A stretch of DNA of 64,000 nt from Pollenia angustigena (Eukaryota; Arthropoda; Insecta; Diptera; Polleniidae). The notes beneath the pieces are model-generated. The model saw nothing but the letters and a program-made list of their open reading frames with translations. It was not told where the DNA came from and searched no databases. This document shows, one piece after another, positions 22,424-34,440 of this stretch. A program made the position numbers and the translations under genes. Every line of letters begins with the position of its first letter. The first letter of the stretch is position 1. Where the stretch lies: contig OV884058.1 of the NCBI GenBank assembly GCA_930367215.1, forward strand, positions 201,580,208 to 201,644,207, written 5' to 3'.

Positions 22424-23290
22424 GGCGGCATGAAATAACCTCCCAAAATATAACCCCCCAAAAAAATAATGGAATAACTCCGCAAAGCGTGGGGCCTTAT
22501 TCCATATGTAATAAAACCCCAATTTTGAAAATGAAATTAGCCCTCAACGAAATGAAATAACGCCCCAAACATAAATGAAATTATTCCCTAATTTTTGGGG
22601 GCTTATTTCATATGAAATAAAACCCCAATTTCTGAGATTAAATAAGAGCCCAGTATATGTAATACAATCAATTATACACTTTTGCTTTAAAGAATCACGC
22701 AAAAGATATCATGGTATGATATACCAACCACAAGCTTCGCCAACTAAGGCTTTTCTGCATAGCTTTTCTGCATAGGCGCAATGACTTTTTTCTCTATGGT
22801 ATAATAAACCGGCTTCGCTAACTAAAGCTTCTCTGCATATCGCCAGGATTTTCTCCTATATAGTATAAAAATACCGACTGGACCCGGATACGCAGAGAAG
22901 CGCTAGTTTGCGAAGCCGGTGTTTGGTATACCATAGAGAAGAAAACCATTGCGCCCAGCCGAAGGCCGGCTATGCAGGGCAGCTTTATTTATCGAAGCAG
23001 GTGTTCTGTATACCAAAGTGGAGAAAATCCTTGCGCCCAAAAACGATTTCATTATAAATTTGAAAATGAAATAATCCCCCAAAAAATGTATTGGGGCTTT
23101 ATTTCATAATGATTTTTTGGGGGATAATTTCATATGAAATAATCCCCCAATTAAAAAAATGAAATAACACCCCAAACAAAATGCAATAACCCCCCAAAAA
23201 TCGTTTTTGTTGTTCTCTGTATAAACTTTGGGGGGGTTATTTCATTATTTTTTTGGGTGGTTATATTTTGGGGGGTTATTTCATGCCGCC
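22424..23290. mobile_element. Foldback element 2 (phrase ATGAAATAACCCCCCAAAA), 9-bp duplication
   Basis: The ends GGCGGCATGAAATAACC are perfect inverted repeats. The arms are many variants of ATGAAATAACCCCCCAAAA in both orientations, with local palindromes such as GGGGCTTATTTCATATG near 22600. CTTTTGCAA occurs at 22415-22423 and 23291-23299. The centre (about 22690-23040) has three rough copies of an island with CTCTATGGTATA, CCGGCTTCGCTAACTAAAGC and GGCGCAAGGATTTT-like text. Non-coding. Confidence 0.9.
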
Positions 23291-23299
23291 CTTTTGCAA

Positions 23300-23689
23300 T
23301 TAGCTTTGAAATATGATATCCTGTAGGTGACCTCTATTTTATGCTTCCATATTTCCATAACTTTTCGCAAAATTTCTGGTGTTATTATTTTTGTTCGATT
23401 TCATAGTTATTTATATTTAATTCCCCAAGTATTCTTCACACAAAATGCCGAAAAAAAATCAAAAAATAATATATAAAAATTTATAAAGAATTTACCCTGC
23501 CTTTACACATGCAAGTAGTAGCATGCCACTACTGTATACATACATATTATAAAAGAAAATTTGTTCGAAATAGTCGATTCTCATGCCATTGGCTTTTGTG
23601 TTTACATATGCCACTGCGAGTTCATTTTCAAAATGTCGTTGAAGCGTCAACTTGAGCAAATTTGTTTACTTCTCAAATTAAAAAAAAAA
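23300..23689. repeat. Dispersed repeat, partial
   Basis: The order of phrases around 23390-23500 (GTTCGATTT, ATTCTTCACACAAAATGCC, TTATAAAGAATT) recurs at 26825-26935, so this is part of an interspersed repeat in which foldback element 2 landed. Confidence 0.45.
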
Positions 23690-24301
23690 ACAAGTTAGAG
23701 TGCTTTATTCGGCTGTGCCGAATCTTTGATACCCTCCACCGACAGTTCGAATGTTTTAGGAGTAATATCTGTATGATGTCTATTTATTATTATTATATTT
23801 ATAAAAACAGAAATCTGCATTAAAATAGGTTGCGGTTTAGACCTATATAAAATTATTGACCGACAATCAGAAAGTTTAATGCTTTTTTTGAGCAATTTTA
23901 ACTAACTTGAGTAATATATCATGATACGTAACAGTTTAAGCTGAACTTAAATGATTTTTAGGGAGGGGAATTTATATTGAAACCATGGTAAGCAATGAAC
24001 CAATCATTCCAAATTCTGTAAAGTGTTTTCTGGTATTATTTTATTTATTTATTTTATTTTTCTTTATCATTGATAATCAAAAAGCCAAAATAGGTCAAAA
24101 GCGATTACATTTTTAAATTTCGAGTAAAAAAATTACACCTTAAAATAGATTACTTAGGTCTTATATTACATTATACATTCTTTATTTTACCTTAACCGCA
24201 CTTCTTAAAGCTCATAATTAACAAAATAATATTAAAAAACATAAATTTCAATACAGCGGAGCAATTAGTTTTAGCGTTTGCAGTGAATTTCAGAAGGCTG
24301 C

Positions 24302-25110
24302 CAAAGTGGGAACTAAGGTAAATTGTGGACCGTATATCACAAAATTGCATAACATTTTTTGTTGGCCATATGAAGCTAAGCTGGAAGAAAGTTTACTATA
24401 AAATCTATATCTACTAAGGTTTTAGGTGTATTTAATTATTTTACCAGAGTGGGCATTATATGGGGCCTATGGTAAATCATGGACCGATCTTTACGATATA
24501 TCATAGTGTCATTTCTAGTCCTACAAAACTGTGACGTACCAATTTCTAGTATGATAGCATAGTTAATTAAGGCGGACTAAACTGTTCTCCGGGAGTAGGG
24601 TTTATATGAGGTAAATTATGAACCGATCTTCACGAAATTTCACAATGTTATGTCTAGTCCTATTAAACTGTGACGAGCCAAAATTTGTTATGATAGCATA
24701 ACTTTTTCGGTTTTACTGTTTTCCGGAAGTATGTTTTAAATGGGGCCTAGGGTAAATTATGCACCGATCTTCACGAAATTTTACAGTCTTATATCTAGTC
24801 CTATAAAACTGTGATGCACCAAATTTTGTTATGATAGCATTATTTTTTACGGTTTAGGCGTACTAAACTGTTTCCCGGAAGTAGGTTTTATATGGGGCCT
24901 AGAGTAAATTTTGGACCAATCTCCACGAAATTTCACAGTGTTATTTCTAGTCCTATTAAACTGCGACGTGTCAAAATTTGTCATGATAGCATTGTTAATT
25001 AGGGTCTTAGGCGTACTATACTGTTTTCCGGGAGTAGGGCTTATATGGGGCCTAGGGTAAATTATAAACGGATCTTCACGAAATTTTACAGCGTGATTTC
25101 CAGGCGAATA
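24302..25110. repeat. Degenerate tandem array, period about 135-155 bp
   Basis: The phrase GGGCCTAGGGTAAATTATG followed by ACCGATCTTCACGAAATTT recurs at about 24465, 24608, 24742, 24894 and 25047, with a weaker copy near 24310. Units are diverged. Confidence 0.75.
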
Positions 25111-25387
25111 AAACGAATTTTTGCAAATTCTCATATCATTCTGTTAATTTTTCAACCATTTGTGTTAGTTCTTGTAACAAAATTATCAATTTTTTTTAGG
25201 TGGTGGTTCCACATTTTGATTCATAGCTCTGATCCTACTGAACCGATTTAGCTGGATTTCAATCCCAAACTGCTTAGGATAACTACAAGCAATTTGACAC
25301 TAAGTTTGTTTATTTCTTTTGAGTTTTTCGAAAGTGAGCGTGTTTTCAACAGACGGACAGACAGACGGACATGGCTAAATCGACTTA

Positions 25388-25950
25388 GGCCCGTTTTCAC
25401 GACTTACCTTTAAAGATCGAAATAGTTAATGGTATCTTTAGCACTAGTGAGGAATAAAGTTACCTTCAACTATTTTTCGTTTTCACAGTTTCTGTATAAA
25501 ATAAACTTAACATTTTTAACAATGTGGCAATAATTAATTAAAAACCGATTATTTTTGTTAAAATAAAAATACGAACTGTCAACTACGCAATTTCTTTTTC
25601 TATTCTCATTTTAAATTTTTGTGTGCACAAATATTTTTTAACAATGGAAAATATTAATGAAATACCGCGTAAACGCGAATTTAACATTTTGTAAATTTTA
25701 TTTGTCAAAATACGATTTTGTTATTAATTTACAACATATACGTATACTTGGAGTTGCCATATATAAAAAATATGTGAAAATAATATGGCAATCTCAAATC
25801 TAATCCTTACGACAAAAGTTAAAGATAGAACGTTCCTCTCTTTACCTTATCCTTCACTTTTAGATTAAAGGAAACTTGTGATAATTAAAAACTCATTATC
25901 TGTTCGATAACTTCCTACATTTAGCTATCGTTAAGTCGTGAAAACGGGCC
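25388..25950. mobile_element. MITE with GGCCCGTTTTCACGACTTA ends, TTA duplication
   Basis: The ends match for 19 bases inverted. TTA lies at 25385-25387 and 25951-25953. It splits the host phrase CGACTTA-GAATT of the surrounding repeat. Non-coding. Confidence 0.85.
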
Positions 25951-26102
25951 TTAGAATTACTCAAGGATCCAGAATATATATACTTTATGGGATCTGAGAT
26001 GAATTATAAAAAAGTTTCACACGGAATGACAACCTTAGTATACCCTCTTCACAACTAATTGTGGTGGAGGGTATAAAAAGTACCAGAAAACAGAATAGAG
26101 GG

Positions 26103-26340
26103 CCATGTCACAGAGTACAATTCCGTTCGGAATGATTCCGTTCGGAATTGAAAAAAACATATTTGTTTGTTGATGGAAAGTGTATTTTGATAGTTTTATG
26201 GCCTTTCAGATACAGAGAAATCCCATACCGTTCATGAAAACAAAAATGGTTTCATTCCGAAACATTTTTTCGTCATTTTCTGAAGCACCAAAATACGGAA
26301 TGAATTGCGTTTCCGAACGGAATTGTACTCTGTGACATGG
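26103..26340. mobile_element. 238-bp MITE with perfect 30-bp terminal repeats
   Basis: 26103-26132 and 26311-26340 are exact inverted copies beginning CCATGTCACAGAGTACAA and carrying the palindromic TTCCGTTCGGAA. No target duplication is obvious. Confidence 0.85.
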
Positions 26341-27752
26341 CTGAATGTTATCGATTTAATAATATTGGCACATTTTTGGGGAATTTTTTTTAATTTATTT
26401 ATATAAGCAATTTATCCATTATTGCTCTATAATAAACAAACTTGCTTTTATTAATGCGCGTTTCAAAAAATTTATCATAATAATACATTTAACAAGTTAA
26501 AACATAATTTATAACTTTACAACAATCCAGTAAATTTGCATTAAATTTTTAACAGGGCAACATTGGTTATCGTTTTGACATTTAGTGGCATGCAAGTGCC
26601 AAATTTCCACTCGCATGCAATTTTTGCTGCCACTGGAGCTGCCATTGCGAAAAATGTGAGTGTATTAGTAAAAAAGTGTGAGTGTATTGAGTTGTTCGAA
26701 CTGGCAGTGGCATGTGTAAATGCTAGGTTAAACAATATAGCTCATTCTGCGCCACCCTGTATTTCACACGCCCAAAACAAGTTATTTTTATAATATTAAA
26801 CGGGTTCAATTATTTTGGTTCGTTGTTCGATTTTATAATTATTCAAAATTAATGCCCGAAGTCTTCTTCACAAAATGCCAAAAAAAAAAAAAACAAAGAA
26901 AAAATAATGACTAAAAAGGTTATAAAGAATTCGAACCATTTAGCCCATTCTGCGCCACAATGATTTGTATGCTTAAAGCAGGATTTCCGATGTGCAAAAT
27001 CAGTATTCAACGTTTAACTGATGTGTTATTTTTAATGATTTTGCAAGCTGTTTTTGTGGTTGCCAAAAAAAAAACAAAATTGGTGTCAATTGATTCCAGA
27101 AAGAGTAAAGGTATGCCATGAAATTCGTCAAGAACACAGAGAAAATTAAAAGCCAACTTCAATTAATGAATTTGTTGGAAATTTGTACTATTAATTAAAT
27201 TCCGTACTGGTTTTCCGCCTGCAAACAAATTACATAATCATATCAATTAATATATTTGTAAGTTTGAGCTTTTCATTCTATACAGTTTCAATGAATAGGT
27301 TAATTGAACACCAGCAAAAGAGGCTGTATAAAACGTAAACAAAAATCATAATATTTTTTTCAATCAACACAGTTAATTGAAACAATTAAAAGTTGTGTGA
27401 AACTTTAAAATATTTTGAAGTCATATTATTGCAAATATGAAAACATCCACACAAACATTATAATTTAAATTTTTAATTAAGGAAAATTAATTGGAACAAT
27501 TAAAAACATTTTTTTGAAAAGCATTATTGAATTAAATGAAAAAATTTTTGAGAAATTTTTATCTGTGAATGCGTTGAACTTTTGTTGTACTTTTTAATAA
27601 GATAAATTCCAAACCATAAATGTATGAAACTCCACGCCCTAGTTTTATGAATTTCATCTACTGTCTTTTGAAATGAAAATTCAAACACACGATTGAAAAG
27701 AAAATTAAAAAGCAAGCTCGCATCAATTTACAAAAGTATGAGTGTATAATTA
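26341..27752. repeat. Repeat-derived DNA without a gene
   Basis: ATAGCTCATTCTGCGCCAC (about 26739) and TTAGCCCATTCTGCGCCAC (about 26939) are direct copies, and the same phrase is inverted at 22326. From about 27130 to 27530 AATTAATTGAA-type motifs recur. The complementary frames at 26541-26793 look unconvincing as genes. Confidence 0.4.
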
Positions 27753-28126
27753 CCCTGCCAATAATAGGACCAGACCAAACACGCGTGTAAAGAGTAGCCC
27801 AAAAGTAACCCAAACGTATGGAAAAAACATGGTCTTTTTAACATTACGATGTCCTAGGGGAGGACCATATAGCCCACCTTTGGACTACTAAGGAGTAGTT
27901 TTAAAACTACTACATGGTATACACAAGAGGATTAGTTTTGAAGTCGTTTAAAAACGAAAGCATGTCGTTAAAAAACGAAGACATGTCGTTAAAAAACGAA
28001 GACATCTCGTCTTACTACAAACACTTTTTAACAATGGCAAGGTCCATGCTTGCATTACATCGGACCAGTCCATCAAGTAGTCCATTTTATCAAAATGGAT
28101 CAGGCGGTCCAATTTTATTTGCTGGG
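27753..28126. mobile_element. CCCTGC MITE family, copy 1
   Basis: The ends are CCCTGCCAATAATA and, reversed, CCCAGCAAATAAAA. The interior shares AACATTACGATGTCCTA with copies at 37376 and 49045, here in the opposite orientation. Much of it is GGACTAC/GTAGTCC-type short repeats. Confidence 0.7.
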
Positions 28127-28595
28127 TAATAGTAAAAGTCCTTATTTAGTTTTTTTTTTACAGAAATGTCAATCTTTAGGATGGTTGGTCCCCTTTTGGA
28201 TTAATGAATCTTAAGGTACCCATATATTTGCAATATCATTGAGTACTTTATCGCTGTTGTTATTGTCAATTTGCTCCACATTATACAATTAGTCGGGTAA
28301 TATGAAAAACATACGTATTACGCAATTTGTTATTGAATACACGTAAAAGCCCAACAGACGAAAACAGAGCAAAATGTAAATGAGTTGTAGAATAAGCTTA
28401 TTATAAGAGATTTCCTACAACATGACAATCAATATGATTGCAAATGATTTAATCTCGCAATAGTTTTGTAAGTGTTTTTGAGAACGTTATTTAAATTTTG
28501 TATTATTAGTTTCAGTATTTGTGTTTTCTTAAAAGAGTGAAGTGTTTTAAAGAGTTTTAAACAGTGCACAATTTAAAAAAAGTAATTAAGAAAAA
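28127..28595. other. Unassigned A+T-rich stretch
   Basis: I see no gene or clear repeat here. Confidence 0.4.
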
Positions 28596-28599
28596 AAAT

Positions 28600-28863
28600 A
28601 TAAGTTGTCCTATGTTCGTCATTTTATAACTCGAGAACCACTCAACCGATTTTCAAACGAGTACATGCGTTGAAAAGGTCTACTTTCACTGATGGTTTAT
28701 AAAAAAAATCTCCCGATAGGTGGCGCTGTTGTCGTGATATTTAAATTTTATTTATAATTGGTGGTAGATAGCGCTGGGGTCAAGTTATTAACAAAATTCT
28801 CTAGTATTTCCTTTTTTATTTTTATTAAGAAAATCCCGAGCAGTGCTGGGACCAAACAGCTAG
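28600..28863 (+). mobile_element. Helitron 3' end fragment
   Basis: The stretch ends CCCGAGCAGTGCTGGG then ACCAAACAGCTAG, a short imperfect hairpin followed by CTAG and T, the usual 3' end of insect Helitrons. The preceding ACTCGAGAACCACTCAACCG text is also typical. The 5' limit is uncertain and no coding region is present. Confidence 0.6.
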
Positions 28864-28895
28864 TATTTTATAAGCAAACAACTTTTTGTAAATAT

Positions 28896-29457
28896 CGTAG
28901 ATGGGCATTTTTCAGTACCAGTACTTTTTCAGTATTTTAATTTTTTACTGATTACTGAAAAAAAAATCAGTATTCAGTAAATATATAAATATATATTAAT
29001 ATATATCAAAATATATTAATTTCAATTTTTGGGAATACAAAATTTTAATTTCAAAAGATTTTGTTACTCGTGCTTAATTCCCAGTTTTTATTATTGATGA
29101 AAACACTTGAAATTTATTGTTGATGGGATAGGCTATTCCTATGCGCATTTCACTGGTAGCTTAGGCCAGATCATCAGGAAACTTCATCCATAAAGATTTT
29201 AGAAAAACTAAAGATATTAAACCAAATAAAACTGTTAAACGTATAAGACTTATGTATAGCAACAGTTCTACTTGTAATAATATCAAAGTTTAAACAAAAC
29301 ACATTAACAATAAACTGTGTGTTTATCTCATCTTACATTCCCCACCAGTGAAATGCGCATGGGAATAGCTTATCCCAATACTGATTTTTTTTCAGTTATC
29401 AGTAAAAAAAAAAGAAAATACTGAAAAAGTACTGGTACTGAAAAATGCCCATCTATG
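28896..29457. mobile_element. hAT-type element, complete, 8-bp duplication
   Basis: The ends CGTAGATGGGCATTTTTCAG and, reversed, CATAGATGGGCATTTTTCAG continue as repeats for about 40 bp of CAGTACCAGTAC-like text. GTAAATAT flanks it perfectly (28888-28895 and 29458-29465). A second inverted-repeat element is nested inside. Confidence 0.85.
29125..29376. mobile_element. 252-bp MITE nested in the hAT-type element
   Basis: The 33-bp terminal repeats starting GGGATAGGCTATTCC and GGGATAAGCTATTCC differ at two positions and share ATGCGCATTTCACTGGT. No target duplication is certain. Confidence 0.8.
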
Positions 29458-29689
29458 GTAAATATGCCATATAAATTAAAACAGAGTTCGAAAAGAATTT
29501 ATAGGTAGTCTTATTATAGAATATAAAAGTATTTTTCTGTTATGTTATTCTATTATTAGACTTCTAAGCTTACATTTTCTTATTATTATTATTTGTTGCT
29601 TTTACGGTATATCGTGGGCGCATAGTGCATACACAAGTAATATTATAGCAAGAGATCAGTTTTCATTATTAAACAATTATTTATAAGCA

Positions 29690-29994
29690 GTGAAACCAGA
29701 AATATGCTCTAAAAAACACGTTTTATGCGGATTAAATATGCAGTAAAAACTAAAAATATGCCCTAAAAATTTAAAATTGCTCATTTGAAGACACAATATT
29801 CAACAATTTAATAACAAAATCTAAAAAAAAACCTAAAAAAAATATAAAATTCATATAAGAGATGTTTGCGCCGAATATTATCTAGATATTAACATCCATA
29901 TGGGTTTTTGTTTTAAAGGGATTTTAGTAACGGTCGCTAAATTGTTAACAAATGTTAACATTTAAAAGGAATTTAAGGATAGTTAAGGATGGGA
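29690..29994. repeat. Left flank of the RTE-like insertion: ATATGC-rich repeat
   Basis: It starts CAGTGAAACCAGAAATATGC, hAT-like, and contains AAATATGC-type motifs matching those at 33540-33700 on the other side of the LINE. The LINE probably landed in this older repeat. Confidence 0.4.
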
Positions 29995-30151
29995 CAAAGC
30001 CAGCCTGGGGGCGTAATCGGCAACCCCGGTACCAGGATCGGATGCTGAAGGCTAATCCCCTGCTCATCTTAAGCACAACTGATTAAAGAAACCGAAACTA
30101 ACAAGAAAAACGATTGGATAAACTGATGACGACACTCAGCATGGATCACGA

Positions 30152-31108
30152 ATCGGAACATGGAATGTACGCACGCTACTGGAAACATCAAAACTAGCCC
30201 AACTTAGCAAGTAGTTCATGAAATATGATCTACTATTGCTTGGCTTAAGTGAAGTAAGATGGCCGGACTCGGGAGAAACTTCCGCCCCTAATGGATTGAG
30301 GCTTATCTTTTCCGGCAAACCAACTGGAGAAAAAAGGGAAAGTGGTGTTGGGTTTCTCTTATCGAAGTCTGCCTATAACGCAATGATAGAGTGGAAAGCG
30401 TATACAGACCTAATAATAGCTATTAGACTCCGCACACGCGCAAGAAATATTACCATAGTTCAATGCTATGCTCCTACGGACGTCAGTGAGTACAAGAACA
30501 AAGAAGAATTTTATAGCAGCCTTTCCAACGTCATGGCCAGAATCAATAAAGGTGATATCGTACTTCTTATGGGGGATTTCAATGCGCAAGTTGGCAACAC
30601 AAGCTCGGGTCTTGAGAAGGTAATGGGATATCATGGGATGGGGCGTATGACCGAAAATGGTGAGCTGTTCACGGAAATATGTGCTAGCAATAACTTGGTA
30701 AGGAGGAACACTTTTCAAACACAATAACATAAACAAAGTTACTTGGGTATCGGCTAACAGATGCACAGAAAACCAAATTGACCATATAGCGATCAGCAAG
30801 AAATGGCGGGGATCGCTACTCGACGTACGTAACAAAAGAGGCGCAGATATAGCAAGCGACCATCATCTCGGAATCGCATCAATCCGTCTTAAAGTGGCAG
30901 CGCCGAATTTGGTGCAAACAAGAAAACCACCGAGACGTCTCTGTGTCGAGAAATTAAAAGAGCCAACAATTTCACGCAAATTTGTGGACTCCATCGGAGC
31001 CTTAACTCAGGCAACGAGGCCATATGATGCAGGTTGGCAACCAATTCGAGATAGATACATAAAAGCAGCTGAAGAAACGATTGGGTACAGAGAGCAGCGC
31101 GAAAAGAA
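30152..31108 (+). pseudogene. APE-type endonuclease part of the RTE-like LINE
   Basis: Motifs in order are GTWNVRT near the start, LGLSEVRW with the metal-binding Glu, LLMGDFNAQVG with the Asp/Asn pair, ENQIDHIAIS, and SDHHLGIASI with the catalytic Asp-His. The frame is broken by an in-frame TAG at 30212-30214 (just before FMKYDLLLLG), a frameshift near 30703 and another near 31108. It would nick target DNA to prime reverse transcription in an intact element. Confidence 0.88.
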
Positions 31109-31109
31109 T

Positions 31110-33008
31110 GGATCTCTAATGCTACCTGGCAACTCGTTAACGATAGGAAACAGCTAAAGAATGAACTTAACTTTGCCAGGACTAGGTCCCACAAAGCGCA
31201 TCTTCAGACTTTGTACTCCTCAGTCGATAGGATGGTGAAGAAGAGCGCCAGGAAAGACAAGAGAGCATGGAGTGACAGAATTGCCGTACAGGCACAGGCA
31301 GCGGCAGCTACCTATCATAGCAGAGACCTGTTCAACTCTGTGCGTAGGCTAACCAAGGTGAAATTCGCAAAATCTAAACCTCTTGAGGACAGTAACGGGG
31401 AATTAATAACATCAAAAGAGGAACTGGTCCGTATATGGGAAGGCTACTACACCGAGCTGCTGTCAAAGACACCAACAGGACAGGGCATAATATGTGACTG
31501 CACGCACCACCAAGAACGGCAAGACATCAGTACAGCTTGCCCTGCCATACCAGAAATTGTGACCGCTATTAGAGCACTTAGGTCCAACAAAGCCCCGGGC
31601 CCTGACAACATAGCTCCGGAATTACTAAAGCCAGATCCCCTGGCTAGCGCACATATTCTCCTCCCACTAATACGCGAATTTTGGGCAACTGAAACTCTGC
31701 CACATGAGTTGAAAGAAGGTACCATTACTCTCCTTCCCAAAAAGGGTAACCTATCGCATTGCAAGAACTGGAGGGGAATAACTCTGCTCAACATGGTCAA
31801 CAAAGTATTAGCCCATATTATTAACAATAGGCTGTCAGACTCGCTCGCACCTGACTTAAGGCAAGAACAAGCAGGATTTAGAGCCAGAAGCTCGTGCATC
31901 GACCACGTGAACACCTTACGCATTATAGTTGAGCAGTCAGTGGAGTGGCGCACTCCTTTGTACATGTGCTTCATTGACTTTGAAAGGGCCTTCGATACAT
32001 TAATCCATGAAGCGATCTGGGGTGCACTAGAATGTAAATGAGTGCCGACAAAAGTGATAAATCTGGTCAAAGGGCTGTACAATGGAGCTAGTTTTCGGAT
32101 CTCTCACGAGAACCAATTAAGCACCGATATAAATATCCGGACTGGTGTCCGTCAGGGCTGTGTTCTCTCGCCTTTACTGTTTAACCTAACGCTTGACATA
32201 ATAATGAACCGGGTGACAAACAACAACACCGGTATTGCATGGGGCCTCCAAGGTACACTTGGAGACCTAGATTATGCAGATGATATATGTATTCTGGCAC
32301 ACAAACACTCCCATATCGCGACAAAACTTCAGCACTTGAGCGAGTGTGCAGCTAAATCAGGCCTTAGAATTAATATTGCGAAAACCAAGCTAATGTGCAT
32401 TAATACCGACTATACTCAACCTCTATTTTTGGACGGGAAAACGATCGAAGTTGTCGACTCTCTCTGCTACCTGGGAAGTATCATTTCTAGTAATGTTGGA
32501 GCAAGTGACATCGTTTGGAATGTTGAATAAAGTCTGGCGATCAGCATTCATATCTAAGCGCACCAAACTCAGAATCTTTGACGCCTGTGTTAAATCCGTT
32601 GTTTTATACGGGTGCGAAACATGGCACGCCGCCACTAGGGAAATAAATGCTCTCCAAGTATTTATAAACCGGTGCCTATGGCAAATCTTACGCGTATACT
32701 GGCCAAACACCATATCAAACGCCACATTGTGGGCAGCAACAGACCAATTACCAATAAAGATCGAAATTCGACGACGTAAATGGAATTGGATCGGACATAC
32801 GTTGAGAAAGCCCCCAAACAACATAACTCGAACTGCGCTTGACTCGAATCCACAGGGTAGCCGAAGAAAGGGAAGACCTGCTAATACATGGAGAAGACTG
32901 GTTGAATCTGAGGTACTAGCAGCAGGGCGTACATGGCGTGAAATTAAGGCTATGGCATTAGACAAACCGAATTTTAACTTGTTTGTTGAGGCCCTATGTT
33001 CCACCTAG
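31110..33008 (+). pseudogene. Reverse transcriptase part of the RTE-like LINE
   Basis: The sequence shows KAPGPDNIAPELL, NWRGITLLN, QAGFRARSSCIDH, motif A FIDFERAFDT, motif B TGVRQGCVLSPLLFN and motif C LDYADD, so the catalytic aspartates are present. A TGA at 32039-32041 breaks the frame between motifs A and B. Near 32510 a small deletion shifts frame and removes residues before FGMLNKVWRS. The C-terminal region KWNWIGHTLRKP and GRPANTWRR is typical of these elements. It cannot make an intact enzyme. Confidence 0.9.
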
Positions 33009-33045
33009 GAACTACGGGAAATTAATAATAATAATAAGGATGGGA

Positions 33046-34425
33046 GCTTTGAGCAAATGTGAACCGATTCGAAAATAATTTAATTTGAAGTAAAATATTT
33101 TTGGCACGAATTTAATTTAAATACCATCGTAATTAGATAGCTTGCGGACACAAAGAGTCTAATTTGGATGTGAAATTATGGACCGATTCTCACCATTTGC
33201 ATAGACTTCGTCCATATTTGATTAAATAATCTACAAAATTGGAACTTGTACTCTGCGCACAAGGCTTACATGGACAGACAACCAGCCAAGCGGATCAATG
33301 GACATCGTTAGATCACTTTAAAAAGTGATTCTGAGTTGATCGGAATTCTAAAAGATTGGTCTAGATACAAATCGCATAACATTTATCCTTAATGCCAACC
33401 TGCTTTGTCTTACAATTTAAGAGTAAAAATTAATTGTAGATGTCGAAATTGAAGTAACAGATTTTCGAAAAAAAAAATTTTATTTTCTGCAAAGCTATTG
33501 TATGCATCTAAAAAATTGAATATCTATCAATATATGCATTAAAAAGGCAAGATATGCGCTATAAGCCTAAAAAAAATGCTGCAAAAAGGTTCTTTTAACT
33601 AAAATTTGCAAAAAAAAAAATGCTTCAAACGGTAAAATATGCTAAAATATGCACTAACAAATCGATGCCAAAATTGATAAAAAGCTCTAAAACGGATAAA
33701 TATATTGTTTCTGCCTTCATTAGTCGCACAAGGAAAACATGCAATTGCATTTTCTAGGCTTAAGGCTTATGTTAGTAAGCTTGCTTCAAGTTCTTTTTAT
33801 ATCGTTTTGGTTTGTTGGGAGTCAAAAAAGCGACACCCACATATGCGTTTTGTACAAAGTTGTCAACACATTAAAAAACATTTCGTTTTGCGCAATATAA
33901 ATCAAATGACTTTTGATTGTATCCAATATATTGTGCCGTCTACTAATTCGATATAAACCCATCCAATTTTATTTTAAAGTATCCAGTATTGATCAATAAT
34001 ATTGCAAATGTGTGGGCATTTTAGTAAACCCTTATTAAACCTATGTTTGTGTTACCATTTGTGTGGTTTATTTTGCCCTTAATTAAACTTGAAAGGCACA
34101 CATATAACGTGTATACGTCAAGTTACAAAAACTTCTGTTTTTCGAATTTTGTAATATAAAAAATTGTCTATATTTTTTTCTAAAAAAAAAAAAAAAACAA
34201 ATATTTTAGTTAATATATGCTTTGAGCTTTAAAAAAACACACCCATACACATTTTGCTACCTTTTCACATGAAATATGTCGTTTTTTAATTTTGTTTTAA
34301 TGTTGAATTTTAGGACGATAAATATCTCTTAGAGAAATTGCTTCGTTTTGTTATGACAGTCACAATAGTTGCAAAATATTCCGCAAACATTTTTATAAAT
34401 CTGTTTTTAGTGGTACATTCGAAGT
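33046..34425. repeat. Repeat-derived DNA without a gene
   Basis: 33090-33360 has TTATGGACCGATTCTCACC and CTCTGCGCACAAGG text shared with the repeats at 35520 and 41250. 33540-33720 is the ATATGC-rich repeat matching 29690-29800. The rest is unassigned. Confidence 0.45.
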
Positions 34426-34440
34426 TGTTTTCGAAAACCT

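Larger units (their letters stand above)
23690..26080. repeat. Fly dispersed repeat with TACCCTCCACC...GGTGGAGGGTA ends
   Basis: It begins with the palindrome TTCGGCTGTGCCGAA (23708-23722) and GATACCCTCCACC, and ends GTGGAGGGTATAAAAAG. It contains the phrase ACAGACAGACGGACATGGC. This text type is widespread in higher flies, though I cannot name the family. It holds a tandem array and a nested MITE. The 95-codon and 68-codon frames inside are array artefacts. Confidence 0.65.
29995..33034 (+). mobile_element. RTE-like LINE, near full length, inactive
   Basis: The 3.04-kb insertion is bounded by TAAGGATGGGA at 29984-29994 and 33035-33045, a perfect 11-bp duplication. The 3' end is a short AAT-type tandem tail rather than poly(A), and the length is near 3 kb; both are usual for RTE-type LINEs. 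It encodes an APE-type endonuclease then a reverse transcriptase in one disrupted frame. The clade name is inferred from these features, not from a phylogeny. Confidence 0.88.

Noticed and set aside
24847..25134. A 95-codon minus-strand protein with internal repeats
   Set aside because: The repeats are the 135-155-bp DNA tandem array translated; unit spacing is not constant and the frame is fortuitous.
26541..26793. Complementary 64- and 76-codon frames as a gene
   Set aside because: Only CATGCAA/TGCCA-type short repeats keep both strands open; no supporting features.
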